This document shows, piece after piece, positions 15,269-26,000 of a stretch of DNA of 35,017 nt. Position numbers and translations under genes: made by a program. This DNA comes from Bacteroidales bacterium (GTDB lineage: Bacteria; Bacteroidota; Bacteroidia; Bacteroidales; UBA10428): the NCBI GenBank assembly GCA_016933335.1, contig JAFGBD010000029.1, positions 1 through 35,017 of the forward strand, written 5' to 3'. Under the pieces are notes generated by a model. That model made no database searches. It was not told the DNA's origin and saw only the letters and a program-made list of their open reading frames with translations. How positions within the stretch are numbered: position 1 is the first letter of the stretch; each line of letters begins with the position of its first letter.

Positions 15269-15853
15269 ATGGCAGATTACCGAATAAAACAGATGACAGG
15301 CAAAGCTGCAGATTATACAGATGAAGATATCCTGAAGTTATTCCGGACAGAAGACCGGAAAGACTATGCTTTTAATATTCTGGTGAGAAAATACCAGGAA
15401 AGGCTTTACTGGCATGTCCGGAGAATATTGATCGGCCATGATGATACCGACGATATCTTACAAAACACTTTTATTAAAGCCTGGAGCGGGCTTGATAAAT
15501 TCAGGGAAGCTTCTGCTATATATACATGGTTATACCGGATAGCCACAAATGAAGCTTTGGCTTTCCTGAAAAAGAAAAAAAGGAAATATCTTCTTCCGGT
15601 TACAGATGTTGAAAAACAACTGAGCAGCAAGATTGAAACAGATGAGTATTTCGACGGTGATGAGCTGCAACTGAAGCTCCAGAAAGCCGTTCTCAGTTTG
15701 CCTGGAAAACAGCGCGTTGTCTTTAATATGAAATATTTCGATGAAATGAAATATGAGGAAATTGCAGCAATTATGAATACATCTGTAGGCGCATTGAAAG
15801 CCTCTTTTCACCATGCAGTAAAAAAAATTGAAAAATACCTGACTGAACATTAA
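15269..15853 (+). CDS. ECF-type RNA polymerase sigma factor
   Basis: A 194-residue group 4 sigma factor. Region 2 covers ~25-95, with DDTDDILQNTFIKAW for core binding and YTWLYRIATNEAL for -10 recognition. A Lys-rich linker (LKKKKRKY) follows. Region 4 (~130-190) contains LPGKQRVVFNMKYFDEMKYEE and the helix-turn-helix MNTSVGALKASFHHAVKK. Region 3 is absent, as in all ECF sigmas. It is followed 34 bases downstream by a one-span membrane protein and then a periplasmic Spy-like protein, the usual Bacteroidota order for sigma, anti-sigma and sensor. The regulon is unknown; autoregulation is typical of the family. Confidence 0.93.
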   Translation: MADYRIKQMTGKAADYTDEDILKLFRTEDRKDYAFNILVRKYQERLYWHVRRILIGHDDTDDILQNTFIKAWSGLDKFREASAIYTWLYRIATNEALAFLKKKKRKYLLPVTDVEKQLSSKIETDEYFDGDELQLKLQKAVLSLPGKQRVVFNMKYFDEMKYEEIAAIMNTSVGALKASFHHAVKKIEKYLTEH

Positions 15854-15887
15854 ACCTTTATTAAAGTTAACAATCTAACGTGGCATA

Positions 15888-16331
15888 ATGAATCATACTG
15901 ATAAGATACCGCCCGAATTGTCAAAGATCGGAAAGGAAAAACCATTTAAGGTTCCGGAGGATTATTTTGAAAACTTCTCAGTAAGGTTAAGTGACAGGAT
16001 ACATGAGAAGCGGTCGCCGGAATTTACCGGCAGACTGATACCGGTATTGAAGCCCTTTCTGGCCATTGCTGCCGTTGCAGTGATCGTCCTGATCGCTGTC
16101 AGGATTTTCGTCAATCAGCCCGGTAAGGAAGATATGGGCAATCTGAAAGGTGATGATCTGGCTTTCAGTATTTCAGACAATATTTATTATTACAGCGAGG
16201 AAGCCATTATTGATGCTGTTTATCCTCCGGTTGAATCATCAGTATCCGAAGAACACCTGACAGATGAAGAAATCATAGAATACCTGATAAATGAAGATAT
16301 AAGCATTAACGATATTTTGAACCCCATTTAA
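15888..16331 (+). CDS. Single-pass membrane protein, probable anti-sigma factor
   Basis: 147 residues, no family recognised with certainty. Residues 1-50 are a charged cytoplasmic-type segment (KPFKVPEDYFENFSVRLSDR, similar to the N-termini of small membrane proteins often encoded after ECF sigmas in this phylum), 56-75 form one transmembrane helix (LAIAAVAVIVLIAVRIFV), and the ~70-residue outer part is acidic, ending LTDEEIIEYLINEDISINDIL. No zinc-binding ZAS motif (HxxxCxxC) is seen. Its position between the sigma factor and a periplasmic Spy-like protein supports a role in holding the sigma factor and passing an envelope signal; this is inference from context. Confidence 0.7.
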   Translation: MNHTDKIPPELSKIGKEKPFKVPEDYFENFSVRLSDRIHEKRSPEFTGRLIPVLKPFLAIAAVAVIVLIAVRIFVNQPGKEDMGNLKGDDLAFSISDNIYYYSEEAIIDAVYPPVESSVSEEHLTDEEIIEYLINEDISINDILNPI

Positions 16332-16341
16332 ATACATAGCC

Positions 16342-16800
16342 ATGGAAAAATCTGCATCAACCTTAATCATACTGCTGCTCATGCTGGTTGTATCGCCTGC
16401 AGCGGGCCAGGTGCGTCAACGGGATGTCCAGGCAAAAATTCAGGCGAAGAAAAGAGCCTTTTTTAACGATAAACTTCAGTTTACACCAGGAGAATCTGAA
16501 CAGTTCTGGCCCGTATATAATGATTATACCAATCGCAGGCAATTAATCAACCAGCAGCGAAACAACCTGATGTCATATTATGTTCAGAATGAAAAAAATC
16601 TGAATAACAAGGAGATAAGTGAGACTCTTGAAAAGCTTGTGAACTTTCAAAAACAGGAAACAGCACTTCTGGAGACCTATACCGGAAAGTTCAAGGAATT
16701 TTTACCTGATTCCAAAGTCATTATGATTTTTATTGCCGAAATGCAGTTCAAGAGATTGCTTCTTACACAGAGTATTCGAACGCTTCCGAACGCAAGATAA
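16342..16800 (+). CDS. Periplasmic Spy/CpxP-like protein (ECF sensor candidate)
   Basis: 152 residues with a signal peptide (cleavage near AAGQ, ~22-23) and an all-helical mature part. The segment KLQFTPGESEQFWPVYNDY resembles the LTxxQ-type helical repeat of Spy/CpxP/CnrX-like periplasmic sensors; similar genes after ECF sigmas in Flavobacteria have been annotated as 'sensor of ECF-type sigma factor'. The helices NRRQLINQQRNNLMSYY and LEKLVNFQKQETALLETY would form a curved dimer in that family. It starts 10 bases after the probable anti-sigma gene, so the vWA-sigma-anti-sigma-sensor set looks like one transcript. The signal sensed (misfolded protein, metal or envelope stress) is unknown. Confidence 0.72.
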   Translation: MEKSASTLIILLLMLVVSPAAGQVRQRDVQAKIQAKKRAFFNDKLQFTPGESEQFWPVYNDYTNRRQLINQQRNNLMSYYVQNEKNLNNKEISETLEKLVNFQKQETALLETYTGKFKEFLPDSKVIMIFIAEMQFKRLLLTQSIRTLPNAR

Positions 16801-16845
16801 AGAAAACGGACAAATCAATCTGATAAATGCTGGCCATACACATTG

Positions 16846-17757
16846 CTATTTCCTTACAAAAAGAGCTTTTATAATATCTGAAACCATTTTGGGATTCTCC
16901 TTTAACCGGCGTGTGGAGTAATTGAACCAGTCCTTTCCAAAGGGCACATATATGCGCATCCTGTAGTCTTTTTTCACAACTGAATATCTCAGTTCGGGGG
17001 TTACACCATATAACATCTGAAATTCAACCATATCATTTGAAACCCGATATTTGTCTATCAGATGATAGGATGCATCAATCAGCAGATGATCATGTGTGGC
17101 AATGGCAGCATAAAAACGGTTGGCCAGCATGTACTCCAGATCCTCTATGAAATGTTCATTGATTTCACTCCTTTTTTTATAAGCAATGCTTTCTGGCTCG
17201 ATGTATATGCCCTTGCATAATCTTACATTCACAGGGATACTGTCATTGCTGATCCGCTTCATATCCTTCAGGTCATCGAGGGTTCGTTTCAGGTAAGCCT
17301 GCAGAACAATTCCTACATTTTCAGGAAACTCTTTGTGCAGAGATTTGAATAAATCCAGCTCCAGGCTGGTGCATGTTGAATCCTCCATATCGATCCTGAT
17401 CATCGAACCGTTCTTTGATACAATACTGACAATATCATGTATATGGCTAAAGCAAAGGTCTTTATCAATCAACAAACCAAACATGGTGGGTTTAAGCGAA
17501 AAGGTTGTCCTGATCCCGGCTTTTATAGATTCATTAATGGTTTCGAGATAGGTAGTCTTATAATATTCAATCTTTTCCTTGTTTGTCTGAAACTCGCCAA
17601 GAACATCCAGTGTCACTTCTATTCCCTGCAAATTAAAATCCCTGGAGACCCTTAAGGCATCATCAAGACTCTCACCGGCAATATATCGTTTTGAAAACAG
17701 CCATATCAGCTTCTTTGGAAAAACCGGCAATATTGTTGCGATGATCCTGTTAAGCAT
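16846..17757 (-). CDS. Proline dehydrogenase (monofunctional)
   Basis: 303 residues, the size of stand-alone Thermus-type PRODH and shorter than the ~390-residue form common in many Bacteroidota. It is an FAD-linked TIM-barrel enzyme that oxidises proline to P5C and donates electrons to quinone at the membrane. Visible family features are RIDMEDS and GIVLQAYLKRT on barrel strands, VRLCKGIYIEPESIAYKKR, FYAAIATHDH, FQMLYGV, and the substrate-carboxylate-binding pair in NYSTRRLKENP. The matching P5C dehydrogenase lies about 15 kb away at 32890-34524 rather than beside it. It converges with the Spy-like gene, with only 45 bases between the stop codons. Confidence 0.93.
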   Translation of the reverse strand: MLNRIIATILPVFPKKLIWLFSKRYIAGESLDDALRVSRDFNLQGIEVTLDVLGEFQTNKEKIEYYKTTYLETINESIKAGIRTTFSLKPTMFGLLIDKDLCFSHIHDIVSIVSKNGSMIRIDMEDSTCTSLELDLFKSLHKEFPENVGIVLQAYLKRTLDDLKDMKRISNDSIPVNVRLCKGIYIEPESIAYKKRSEINEHFIEDLEYMLANRFYAAIATHDHLLIDASYHLIDKYRVSNDMVEFQMLYGVTPELRYSVVKKDYRMRIYVPFGKDWFNYSTRRLKENPKMVSDIIKALFVRK

Positions 17758-17815
17758 AAATCACTCCATCGGTTTCGGGAACGGTATTTGACAAATCCAT
17801 TGAGTTTTTGGCATA

Positions 17816-17829
17816 CCATACCGGTATGG
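17816..17829. promoter_or_regulatory. 14-base perfect palindrome upstream of proline dehydrogenase
   Basis: CCATACCGGTATGG reads the same on both strands and lies 59-72 bases upstream of the proline dehydrogenase ATG. It is a plausible dimeric-regulator operator. It has no T-run, and the region contains no clear TAnnTTTG element. Chance occurrence cannot be excluded from one copy. Confidence 0.3.
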
Positions 17830-17919
17830 CGCACATCAATGAATTTTGAAAATTACCAACCTTTATGCCTGTAAAAAAGGATAATTATCATATAGGCAAT
17901 TGATAAATATCATCCTTTC

Positions 17920-20900
17920 CTATTGAATCACGACCTTTGATACCTTTGATATTTCAGAGTTGTAAAACCTGATATAGTATATCCCCTGCGGATAGGGATT
18001 GATATCAATGCTGCGGCTGTAATAACTTCCCCTTACAGCCCTGTCGTTGAATATCAGCCTGCCCCCGCTGTTATAAAACCCGATTGTCACATCGTCTGTC
18101 TCCCTTGCATCGATCTCCACCATGAGCATATCCAGGGCCGGATTGGGATATACCTTCAGAAAGAACGGATCATCCCCTGTTTCTTCCACTCCGGTTTCAT
18201 TGACCACATTAACCGTCTTGCTTGTTGTACACCCGTTGCCGGCTGTTACCGTTACCGAGTATTCACCCGGGGTGGTTACCGTGTACGTCGGTTCCGTTGA
18301 ATTATCCTGCCACAGGTATGACAGATGGCCTGCCTCGGGTGTCAGAACATATGGAAATTCAGTGATGATGACTCCCGAAACATCATTAAAATCAATGACC
18401 GGGCTCCTCTTTACCATACCATAGTCAATGGTAAATGTATCATTCGCGGGTTTCAGATCTTCATCAAGCTCCGTATAAAACTTCAGCTTCGCCGGTGCCC
18501 CGTCTGTCAAATCAATGGTGCCTGAAAGATTGCGGTTTATTTTTCCTCCGAATGAGAGAGCCGATGTAAGAATAAATTCATCATTGCCTATGATCGAGTT
18601 ATTCAAAGTATAAGCAACATTGATCGTATCACCCGAAGCAACAGTGGTTGTATACAGATTACTGATCTCAACCTGTATATTGCTGTAACTTCCTGAACAG
18701 GTATCTGCAGGCAGATCAACCGCTGTTATACCAACATCGGTATATACCAGATAAATCGTAACGGTATCTCCTGCATAGCATCCTGTCCGGCTGTCTGTTA
18801 CCAATACCCTGTATAATCCTGATCTGGTGACCAGGTAAGTCTGTTCCGTTGATTCATCCTGCCACAGGTAATCATAAAACTCGCCGTAACCTGCATCCAG
18901 CATATATTCAATTCCCCTGTGATCAAAAACATCATCAAGTCCGAAATCAACCACCGGCCTCGGCTGAATGAATATCGTATCATACAGGGTGTCATTGGCC
19001 GCATTCAGGTCGTTCTTCGTGGTTGCATAAAGCATAAAGTCATACCCGCCATATGTGCTGAAATCCTCAGAATCAGTAAAAGTACGATCTACAGTATCTC
19101 CGGGATAAAGGGGTGAAGATAACGAAAGCGAATCACTTTTGACCGGCTGGCTTCCCAGTTTATATTTAAAATATATCTTTGAATCCTGCGGTATGGTATC
19201 ATTACCGGAATTCCGGGCCCGGATCCGGACATTCACATTTCCGAGAATATCGCATGCTGAAACGGGATAAACAAGACCGGTTGGTGATACATCTCTGATC
19301 TTCAACCTTATATAAGCTGTATCGTAACCAGGACAGCCGTGAATATCGGTGACCGTAACATGATACAGTCCTGTTTCATCAGCAATATGAACCTGCACAG
19401 AGTCTCCGTCTTCCCACAGGTAGGTAACAAATCCCGGTCCTGCATCAAGCGGCCAGGTCAGCGCCTCCACAACCTTATCCCCGCCGATATCCACTTCTGG
19501 ATAGCCGTATACCTCAACATCCAGGTTAAGGGTATCGTTGTGACGTATGGTATCTCCTCCAAAATAGGTGAAAAGCTTAAGCGTATGTACCCCTATGGCA
19601 GAAAAATCCTCGTATTTACCGGTAAATGGAAATTGCCTTGTTTCACCCGAAAGAAGCGGTTCGGATAATATCAACGTGTCGGTCACCACAGGCCCGCCAT
19701 TATAAACATAGGAAACAGCTATTTTCGAGTTGTAAATAATACTGTCTGTTCCGAAATTTTTAATCCTTACGGTTATTTGTTCATGATCGGTAAGTTCGCA
19801 TGAAGAAACAGGTGAAATAATCGTGTCTATTCCCACATCAAAGTAAAGTAATTCCACATAAACCGAATCGAGCATCGAACAACCGTTTCCGCCTGCATCT
19901 GTGACAAGCAGGTAGTATACACCGTCGCCGGGAGCTTTCAGCGTATCTGCAGTGGATAGTATGGTTCCGAGCGTATCTCTCCATGAATATTCATAATTGA
20001 TATCTTTTTTAGCCCTGATAATAACCGTATCGGGTTCCCTTGACTGTATGGTATCGGGCAGTTCGGTAACCGGTAAAGGGAAGGCCTCTATTGAGGCAGA
20101 CAGCGTATCGTTGTTTGAACCGTAGAACCAGGGGTCATCATCAAAAAGCGTAAAGACTGATAACTGATAGAGCCTGGCGGTTGTAAAACTGATTTTTTCC
20201 GGGAAAGAGAACTGGGTTGTGCTTTCCGGGTCCAGATCACCGGCCAGAACCAGGGTATCATAAACTGCAGGATTACCGTCAAAAACATAACCCAGAACAA
20301 TCGTGTCGTTCGCATTTACCTTATTCAAACCAAAGTTCTTCAAGGTGACGGTTACCTGGTCTGAAACTTCATTCAGACAATCGTCAACAGGCGTATCTAT
20401 TGAGGCCATGCCGATATCGGGGGGAGCAGGATAAACCTTAAAATCATCAAGCGCTATGCCGCGGCTGCCGTCGTCAGGATCACTGTCAGACATCCATAAA
20501 ATCCTGAATTTCACACGTGGCTGGGTAAGAAGGGATATGGGCAGCAAGGTTTTGGCCGTTTTCCAGCCTTCACTGTTCCCTGACCAGCCATTTTGGCCAA
20601 GTGCTGACACCGGTGAGGTGTACCAGTTCCAGCTGTATCCGTAAGTATTGTCCTCAATGACATTCCAGGTAATTAAGTCGTTTACTGTATATTGAACATT
20701 GGCGCCATCATGACCATTCTGTGATATATTGGTGTATTTCATTTCAAGTATAAGCTGGTCACTGCCTGTAAGATCATAGCATGAGCTTATCAGGAAAGAG
20801 CTGTCGCTGTCGGTATAAAAACCGAACGGGGATAGTATCCATGCATTAGGACTGCCCGGAACCTGACCGATACTTTCATCCGGAACTTTGCAAATCCATG

Positions 20901-22860
20901 TATTTGCAATACCATCATTTATCCAATACCCTGAATCGGTCTCAAAATCAACAAGGCTGGGAGGAACAATATTATCCTGGATTCTTACCAATGCATATAC
21001 CGAATCATTGGTCCTGTCCTGATCACCATACCTGTCCGTAGCACACAGAAAATTGTAATTGCCCGGCCCGGTGAAACCGGCCGGAGTCTTAAAAGTGAAA
21101 ACCACAGAATCATCTACCGCTATTGAGGTTTCAAGAGTGTCATAAATCTTTGGCCCCTGTTTGCCGTTTAATGAAAAGAAAACTGGCAGATTACTGCTTG
21201 AAGGGACAGCTGAATAATTGTGTATAACAACTTTCACGGAGTCAAAACCGCTGTTCAGGCAATCATTGCAGGGCAGAATGATACGTGAGATCCCCACATC
21301 GTTGGTAATGTATTCACCGGTAACGGCAAAGTTATCTATATTCCAGCCCGCATAGGCATTGTTATCATCAGAAAAGTTGACGGCAAAGCGGAATTTTACA
21401 TCCGCTTGCCTTTTTGCCAGATTATTCACTTCATCTGACCGGAAAAGGCTGTTCCATGTGAATTCCAGATTCTGACCACTTACCTGGCTGCTCCATAATT
21501 TCGTCCACGAAGTTCCCCCGTCAGTGCTGATATCAATGGAAGCCTCATCATTTGTTTCAAAAGCTATCCATTTCATCATTGACAGTTTAATCCGGTCGAA
21601 GTATTTCAGGTTCATGGAGGGTGTGGTGGCAAAATATGCTGTAAGTGAATCTATATTCAGCAGATAATCGCCGGCGTCGCTCAGGTCTGTGCCCAGTATC
21701 CTGGTGCCGGAAAAGGCATAATCAGGATCGCTGCTCTTAATAACAAATTTGCCCTGGGGGACATCCCTCTCGAAATCATTATCAAGCGACCAGCCTTTGT
21801 CTGTATCGAAATTATCATAAAAAACAGATTCTTCAATTGTATTGGAACCGGCCGGTGACAAACTGTTCCCGGGATAGGAGCTTCCGCTGATATACACGCT
21901 GTTGGATTCGACCATAAAATCAATGTCCTGGTTATGTATATCACCGGGCTTTATATCCACTGTGAGCCATAAATAATGACTGCCGGTCCGGATATTCTTA
22001 CTTAGGTTATTGAACCTGATATATCCATTGGTAACAGATGCAGAAGAACCGATCCTGGTGGAGACACCACCTGTTTCATTCCTGAAAATATTATCCTGGG
22101 TGTAAAATAACTGGAATCCGTTGGTTTCGAAAACGCTGTTATCATCACTTACAGATTTTATTTTCAATGAATCGAGGATCAAAGTGCCTGTATTACCCAG
22201 GACTTCGATCTCAAGCCTGAAGACGGGAAGAGCTCTTACACCTGAGGGGACCACCTGATAAACAATATCTTCTGCCGTTACGGAATTTATGTAACGGGTA
22301 ATTACCGCAGTCTCGACTATTTTCACACTATCGATGCAGATACCATGTCCTCCGTTTGCCATACCGCGAAAAGCCAGGTAAAATTGTCCGGTCAGATATT
22401 GCGTGCCCTCCTGGTCAATGTTAAAGCTTCTTTTGGTCCATGAAGATATCGGAGTGATATATGAAGCGATCGTATCCCAGGAAGCAGTCGGGGAGGTCCG
22501 GAATAATAACTTAAGATTATCAGTACCATCAATTGACTGTGCCTGTGTGTGATAAAAGGTAAGGCGCGGCTTAACCGCCGCACTCAGGTTAATCGGAGAG
22601 GAGACCAGATCGCGGATCTTGGATTCAAAACCATTCCAGTAAAAAAAAGCATTATAGCTTCCCTGATATGCTGAAACAGGATTTCCACTGCTACCCCCGT
22701 TCTGATAAGTCCATTTTATCACATCATCCAGGGGCAGGCTCTGCCAGTTGCGCGGAATTGTTTCAAAACTTTCATTCAGGTAATAGATTGTGGTATCAGT
22801 TTGTGAATAACCATAAAAGGATATGCACAGGGTTATAAGTGTCAAAAAGGCTTTTTTCAT
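17920..22860 (-). CDS. Giant modular T9SS cargo protein (jelly-roll, CARDB-like and Ig-like modules, type A sorting domain)
   Basis: 1646 residues from the ATG at 22860; a TTG six codons earlier is also in frame, but the ATG gives the better signal peptide (MKKAFLTLITLCISFYGYSQ). Order: MAM/choice-of-anchor-like jelly roll (~20-185), a domain resembling the BNR-neuraminidase N-terminal domain (~190-335), a second jelly roll (~345-515), a CARDB-like module at 521, a third jelly roll (~630-810), then four units beginning at 815, 1008, 1190 and 1375, each a CARDB-like module (D[IV]x...P...C) plus an Ig/PKD-like module with YLWxDxST, about 185 residues per unit. A type A sorting domain starts near 1568 (VYPNPALDM). 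It should be exported by the T9SS to the surface as an adhesin or matrix-type protein; no catalytic motif is seen. Confidence 0.88.
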   Translation of the reverse strand: MKKAFLTLITLCISFYGYSQTDTTIYYLNESFETIPRNWQSLPLDDVIKWTYQNGGSSGNPVSAYQGSYNAFFYWNGFESKIRDLVSSPINLSAAVKPRLTFYHTQAQSIDGTDNLKLLFRTSPTASWDTIASYITPISSWTKRSFNIDQEGTQYLTGQFYLAFRGMANGGHGICIDSVKIVETAVITRYINSVTAEDIVYQVVPSGVRALPVFRLEIEVLGNTGTLILDSLKIKSVSDDNSVFETNGFQLFYTQDNIFRNETGGVSTRIGSSASVTNGYIRFNNLSKNIRTGSHYLWLTVDIKPGDIHNQDIDFMVESNSVYISGSSYPGNSLSPAGSNTIEESVFYDNFDTDKGWSLDNDFERDVPQGKFVIKSSDPDYAFSGTRILGTDLSDAGDYLLNIDSLTAYFATTPSMNLKYFDRIKLSMMKWIAFETNDEASIDISTDGGTSWTKLWSSQVSGQNLEFTWNSLFRSDEVNNLAKRQADVKFRFAVNFSDDNNAYAGWNIDNFAVTGEYITNDVGISRIILPCNDCLNSGFDSVKVVIHNYSAVPSSSNLPVFFSLNGKQGPKIYDTLETSIAVDDSVVFTFKTPAGFTGPGNYNFLCATDRYGDQDRTNDSVYALVRIQDNIVPPSLVDFETDSGYWINDGIANTWICKVPDESIGQVPGSPNAWILSPFGFYTDSDSSFLISSCYDLTGSDQLILEMKYTNISQNGHDGANVQYTVNDLITWNVIEDNTYGYSWNWYTSPVSALGQNGWSGNSEGWKTAKTLLPISLLTQPRVKFRILWMSDSDPDDGSRGIALDDFKVYPAPPDIGMASIDTPVDDCLNEVSDQVTVTLKNFGLNKVNANDTIVLGYVFDGNPAVYDTLVLAGDLDPESTTQFSFPEKISFTTARLYQLSVFTLFDDDPWFYGSNNDTLSASIEAFPLPVTELPDTIQSREPDTVIIRAKKDINYEYSWRDTLGTILSTADTLKAPGDGVYYLLVTDAGGNGCSMLDSVYVELLYFDVGIDTIISPVSSCELTDHEQITVRIKNFGTDSIIYNSKIAVSYVYNGGPVVTDTLILSEPLLSGETRQFPFTGKYEDFSAIGVHTLKLFTYFGGDTIRHNDTLNLDVEVYGYPEVDIGGDKVVEALTWPLDAGPGFVTYLWEDGDSVQVHIADETGLYHVTVTDIHGCPGYDTAYIRLKIRDVSPTGLVYPVSACDILGNVNVRIRARNSGNDTIPQDSKIYFKYKLGSQPVKSDSLSLSSPLYPGDTVDRTFTDSEDFSTYGGYDFMLYATTKNDLNAANDTLYDTIFIQPRPVVDFGLDDVFDHRGIEYMLDAGYGEFYDYLWQDESTEQTYLVTRSGLYRVLVTDSRTGCYAGDTVTIYLVYTDVGITAVDLPADTCSGSYSNIQVEISNLYTTTVASGDTINVAYTLNNSIIGNDEFILTSALSFGGKINRNLSGTIDLTDGAPAKLKFYTELDEDLKPANDTFTIDYGMVKRSPVIDFNDVSGVIITEFPYVLTPEAGHLSYLWQDNSTEPTYTVTTPGEYSVTVTAGNGCTTSKTVNVVNETGVEETGDDPFFLKVYPNPALDMLMVEIDARETDDVTIGFYNSGGRLIFNDRAVRGSYYSRSIDINPYPQGIYYIRFYNSEISKVSKVVIQ

Positions 22861-23031
22861 CTTTGATTTTGTTTTCAATTGAAACGCTATACAGGATTTG
22901 GCTATTTAAAATTAACAATTATAAAAATTTTACGTATAATTTGTTTAAAAGTTTTAATGTCTGAGTACTAACTTTTGACGTTAATTAAATAACATTACAT
23001 ATGGTTTTTTTAATGGGTAAAACTGGCCGTT
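22861..23031. other. Divergent intergenic region between the two giant surface genes
   Basis: 171 AT-rich bases from which both large cargo genes read outward, so their promoters must lie here. Near-matches to the -7 element exist but none is exact: minus-strand TATAATTG (22923-22916) and plus-strand TATAATTTG and TAACTTTTG, which have one base too many between TA and TTTG. I do not call a promoter. Shared or linked regulation is possible. Confidence 0.5.
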
Positions 23032-26000
23032 ATGAAAAATCAACTGATTGTCATATTATTATTGTTCCTTGCCACTCCGTTTGTATTATGTCAGACTGAT
23101 AATGAATTCTGGTTTGCCGCTCCCGATGTTACCGGTGGACACTCATGCGGTGTCAATCCAACACCGGGACACGGACGCCCGATAAGCATATATGTTACTG
23201 CCGAGCAGGCAACCGATGTAAGAATTGAAATGCCGGGAAATCCATGGTTCGTGCCGGTAGAATTTTCTCTGGCAGCAGGTGAACACCGCAGGGAAGCAAT
23301 AACCCCGACTTATCTGCCTGATGTATTTGAGAATTATCCGATGGACTATCCTCCAACAAGTGGTGCCATTGAACATAAAGCTTTTCATATCACTTCCAGC
23401 CCCGGTAATATTACAGCTTATTACGAACTTGACAACGATTGTAACCGGGATATTTTTGCGCTTAAGGGTAAAAACGCACTGGGAACAGATTTTTATGTAT
23501 CCACCCAGAATTATTTTAACAACGGCAGCTATTCGCCACTCCCTTACAGCGGGTTTGTTATTGTTGCCACTGAAGATTCAACCACCATTGATATTCACAG
23601 AAACGGTTCCTGGTTCTTCTTTACAGGGGCTCCGGCCGTTGAAACAATAGTGCTTGACAGGGGCGAAACATTTGCATTTGTTGCAAACAGCCAGGCAGCC
23701 GCGAACCATATCATGGGTGTAAAAGTAACTTCGGATAAAAAAATTGCCATTACCTGGTACGACGATTCCATGGCAAAAAGTACCTGCAGGGATATTGCAG
23801 GTGACCAGCTTATTCCTGTTAACCTTACAGGCATGAATTATATTGTTATGAAAGGAGATGTTCAGTCCACCAATGGCGGTGAACGGATTTTTATTACTGC
23901 AATATATGACGGTACCGATATAGCGGTGGACGGTGTACCCCAGACCACAATCAATGCGGGACAGGTATGGAACAAGCAGGTAACCAATCCATATGAACTG
24001 GTAGAATGCTCCCAACCTGTTTATATAAACCATATTTCAGGGACAGGCGGCGGTTGTGAACTTGCCGGTTCAACGCTGCCGACCATTGACGGCTGTACAG
24101 GCTCCCATAATGTTACATTTACACGTGGCATGAACACAAGCGATCCTCTCCGGCTGAACCTGATGGTGCGAAATGAGACCGATCCGGCCAGCATATATAA
24201 AAATAAAAGCGTGGAAAGCTTTACACTGGTTGTGGGTAACAATTCCTTTCCGATACCGAAAACCTTCTTCAACTTTCTGCCTGACAGTACCTGGGCAGTT
24301 CTCGATAACAGCAATCCTGCAGTAAATAGCTTCTTTACACAGGCCGGAAGAATCACTCCCGGAACAACGGCAACAATCGTTAACCCGATTTCACGTTTTC
24401 ATCTTGGTGTACAGAACGGCGGCCCGGGTAATGGCGGTAAATATGGCTATTTCTCAGATTATGCTTCGAACAGGGGAAGTGCGGGTATCGGAGGGCCCAA
24501 AGCACCTGCAAAAAAGACTTATTGTAATCTTGACGTGATCATGTTTGCTGTAGAGGGAGGTATTGCATACAAATGGTTTAGTCTCCCTCCAAACCCGGGA
24601 GACACTGTATATCTTAACAGCACTGTTAACAATGAAGTATATTTTACCCCTCCCAATGCAGGGCTTTACAAATTCGGGGTTAACATTTACCGTGAATGTT
24701 ATGATGATACGATTATTTATGTCCAGGCCAGGGTTATAAACGGACCAATAGCTGACTTCACCGTATCAGATCCGGTAGGATGTTCACCATACGATCCCCT
24801 GTTTACGAATACAACCGATTTTGGCCTGGCTGAGAGAATGCTCTGGAATTTTAATGCAATCAACTTTACCGATACAATAAGCCAGTCTGAGCTTCCCAAT
24901 CCGTTTAATCATGGGTTTCCTGAAAACCATACCGATACGCTCCAGCACTACCGGGTAAGACTCACGGCATGGGGACCTTTTGGTGAATGCCCGAGTTTCC
25001 GTGAAAAAATAATCACCATCAAACCAGGTGTTGATGCCCAGTTCAGTGTGGACAAATCGGCCGGTTGTTCACCACTGCTCATTAACTTTAACAACACATC
25101 GAGCGGACACATAGCGACCACCGGCTATTACTGGGACTTTGGCGATCAAACACAGTCTTTTGACAGCATACCCACCAAAGTATATGTCAATTACGGATTG
25201 GATGATACGGTATATACAGCAAGGCTGATAGTAACTTCACTTTTTGGCTGTACAGATACCGCCTACCAGGATATTCTTGTCCATCCTTATATTAAAGCCT
25301 CTCTTGCTCTTGATACTGCCCTGGTTTGTTCTCCGATGCAATTACAGCTTAAAGTCAACAATTCAATAGGTGTTGACACATTTAAATGGCAAATTGATTA
25401 CTCCGACAGAACGGACAATTTCAGAACTCTGAATTATTCCCCGGTGATTATCAATCACTCCGATACGAGTCTCTCCTCACCCGATACGGTAAAAATTGAT
25501 CTTATTGTTCTGAACCGGATGGGATGTGCTGATACCTTCCCCCGAAAAAAAGTAATCGTTGTGCCTGAGGTCAAAGCCGGTTTTGACATCGACGAATCAG
25601 AGATATGTGATTCTGTCAGAGTACTGTTCACCAATACATCCACCGGATATAAATTACGTTATAACCTGGATTTCGGAGATGGCGTATCGGCAGTTGATAC
25701 CGTTAAAAATAACCGTACACACCGTTATTTCAACCGTACATCATCAGACATTGCCTATCCCGCAAAACTGACCGCGACTTCAGATAATCTGTGTATTGAT
25801 ACCAAAGATACCAGCATCATTGTTCATCCGTATGTGAAAGCAAATTTTGCGGTTGACTACCTGAACAATTGTGCTCCTATCGATGTGAATGTCACCAATA
25901 TAAGTACCCGTGTTGATTTGTATGAATGGGACTGGGGTGACGGTTCTCCCATTGACAATTCGGCAGCGCCCTTTCTTACGCATCAGTACTGGAATCCCCT

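Noticed and set aside
23578..24033. 151-residue minus-strand ORF opposite the adhesin N-terminal region
   Set aside because: Antisense shadow of a well-supported coding sequence, with no signal peptide, motif or start context.
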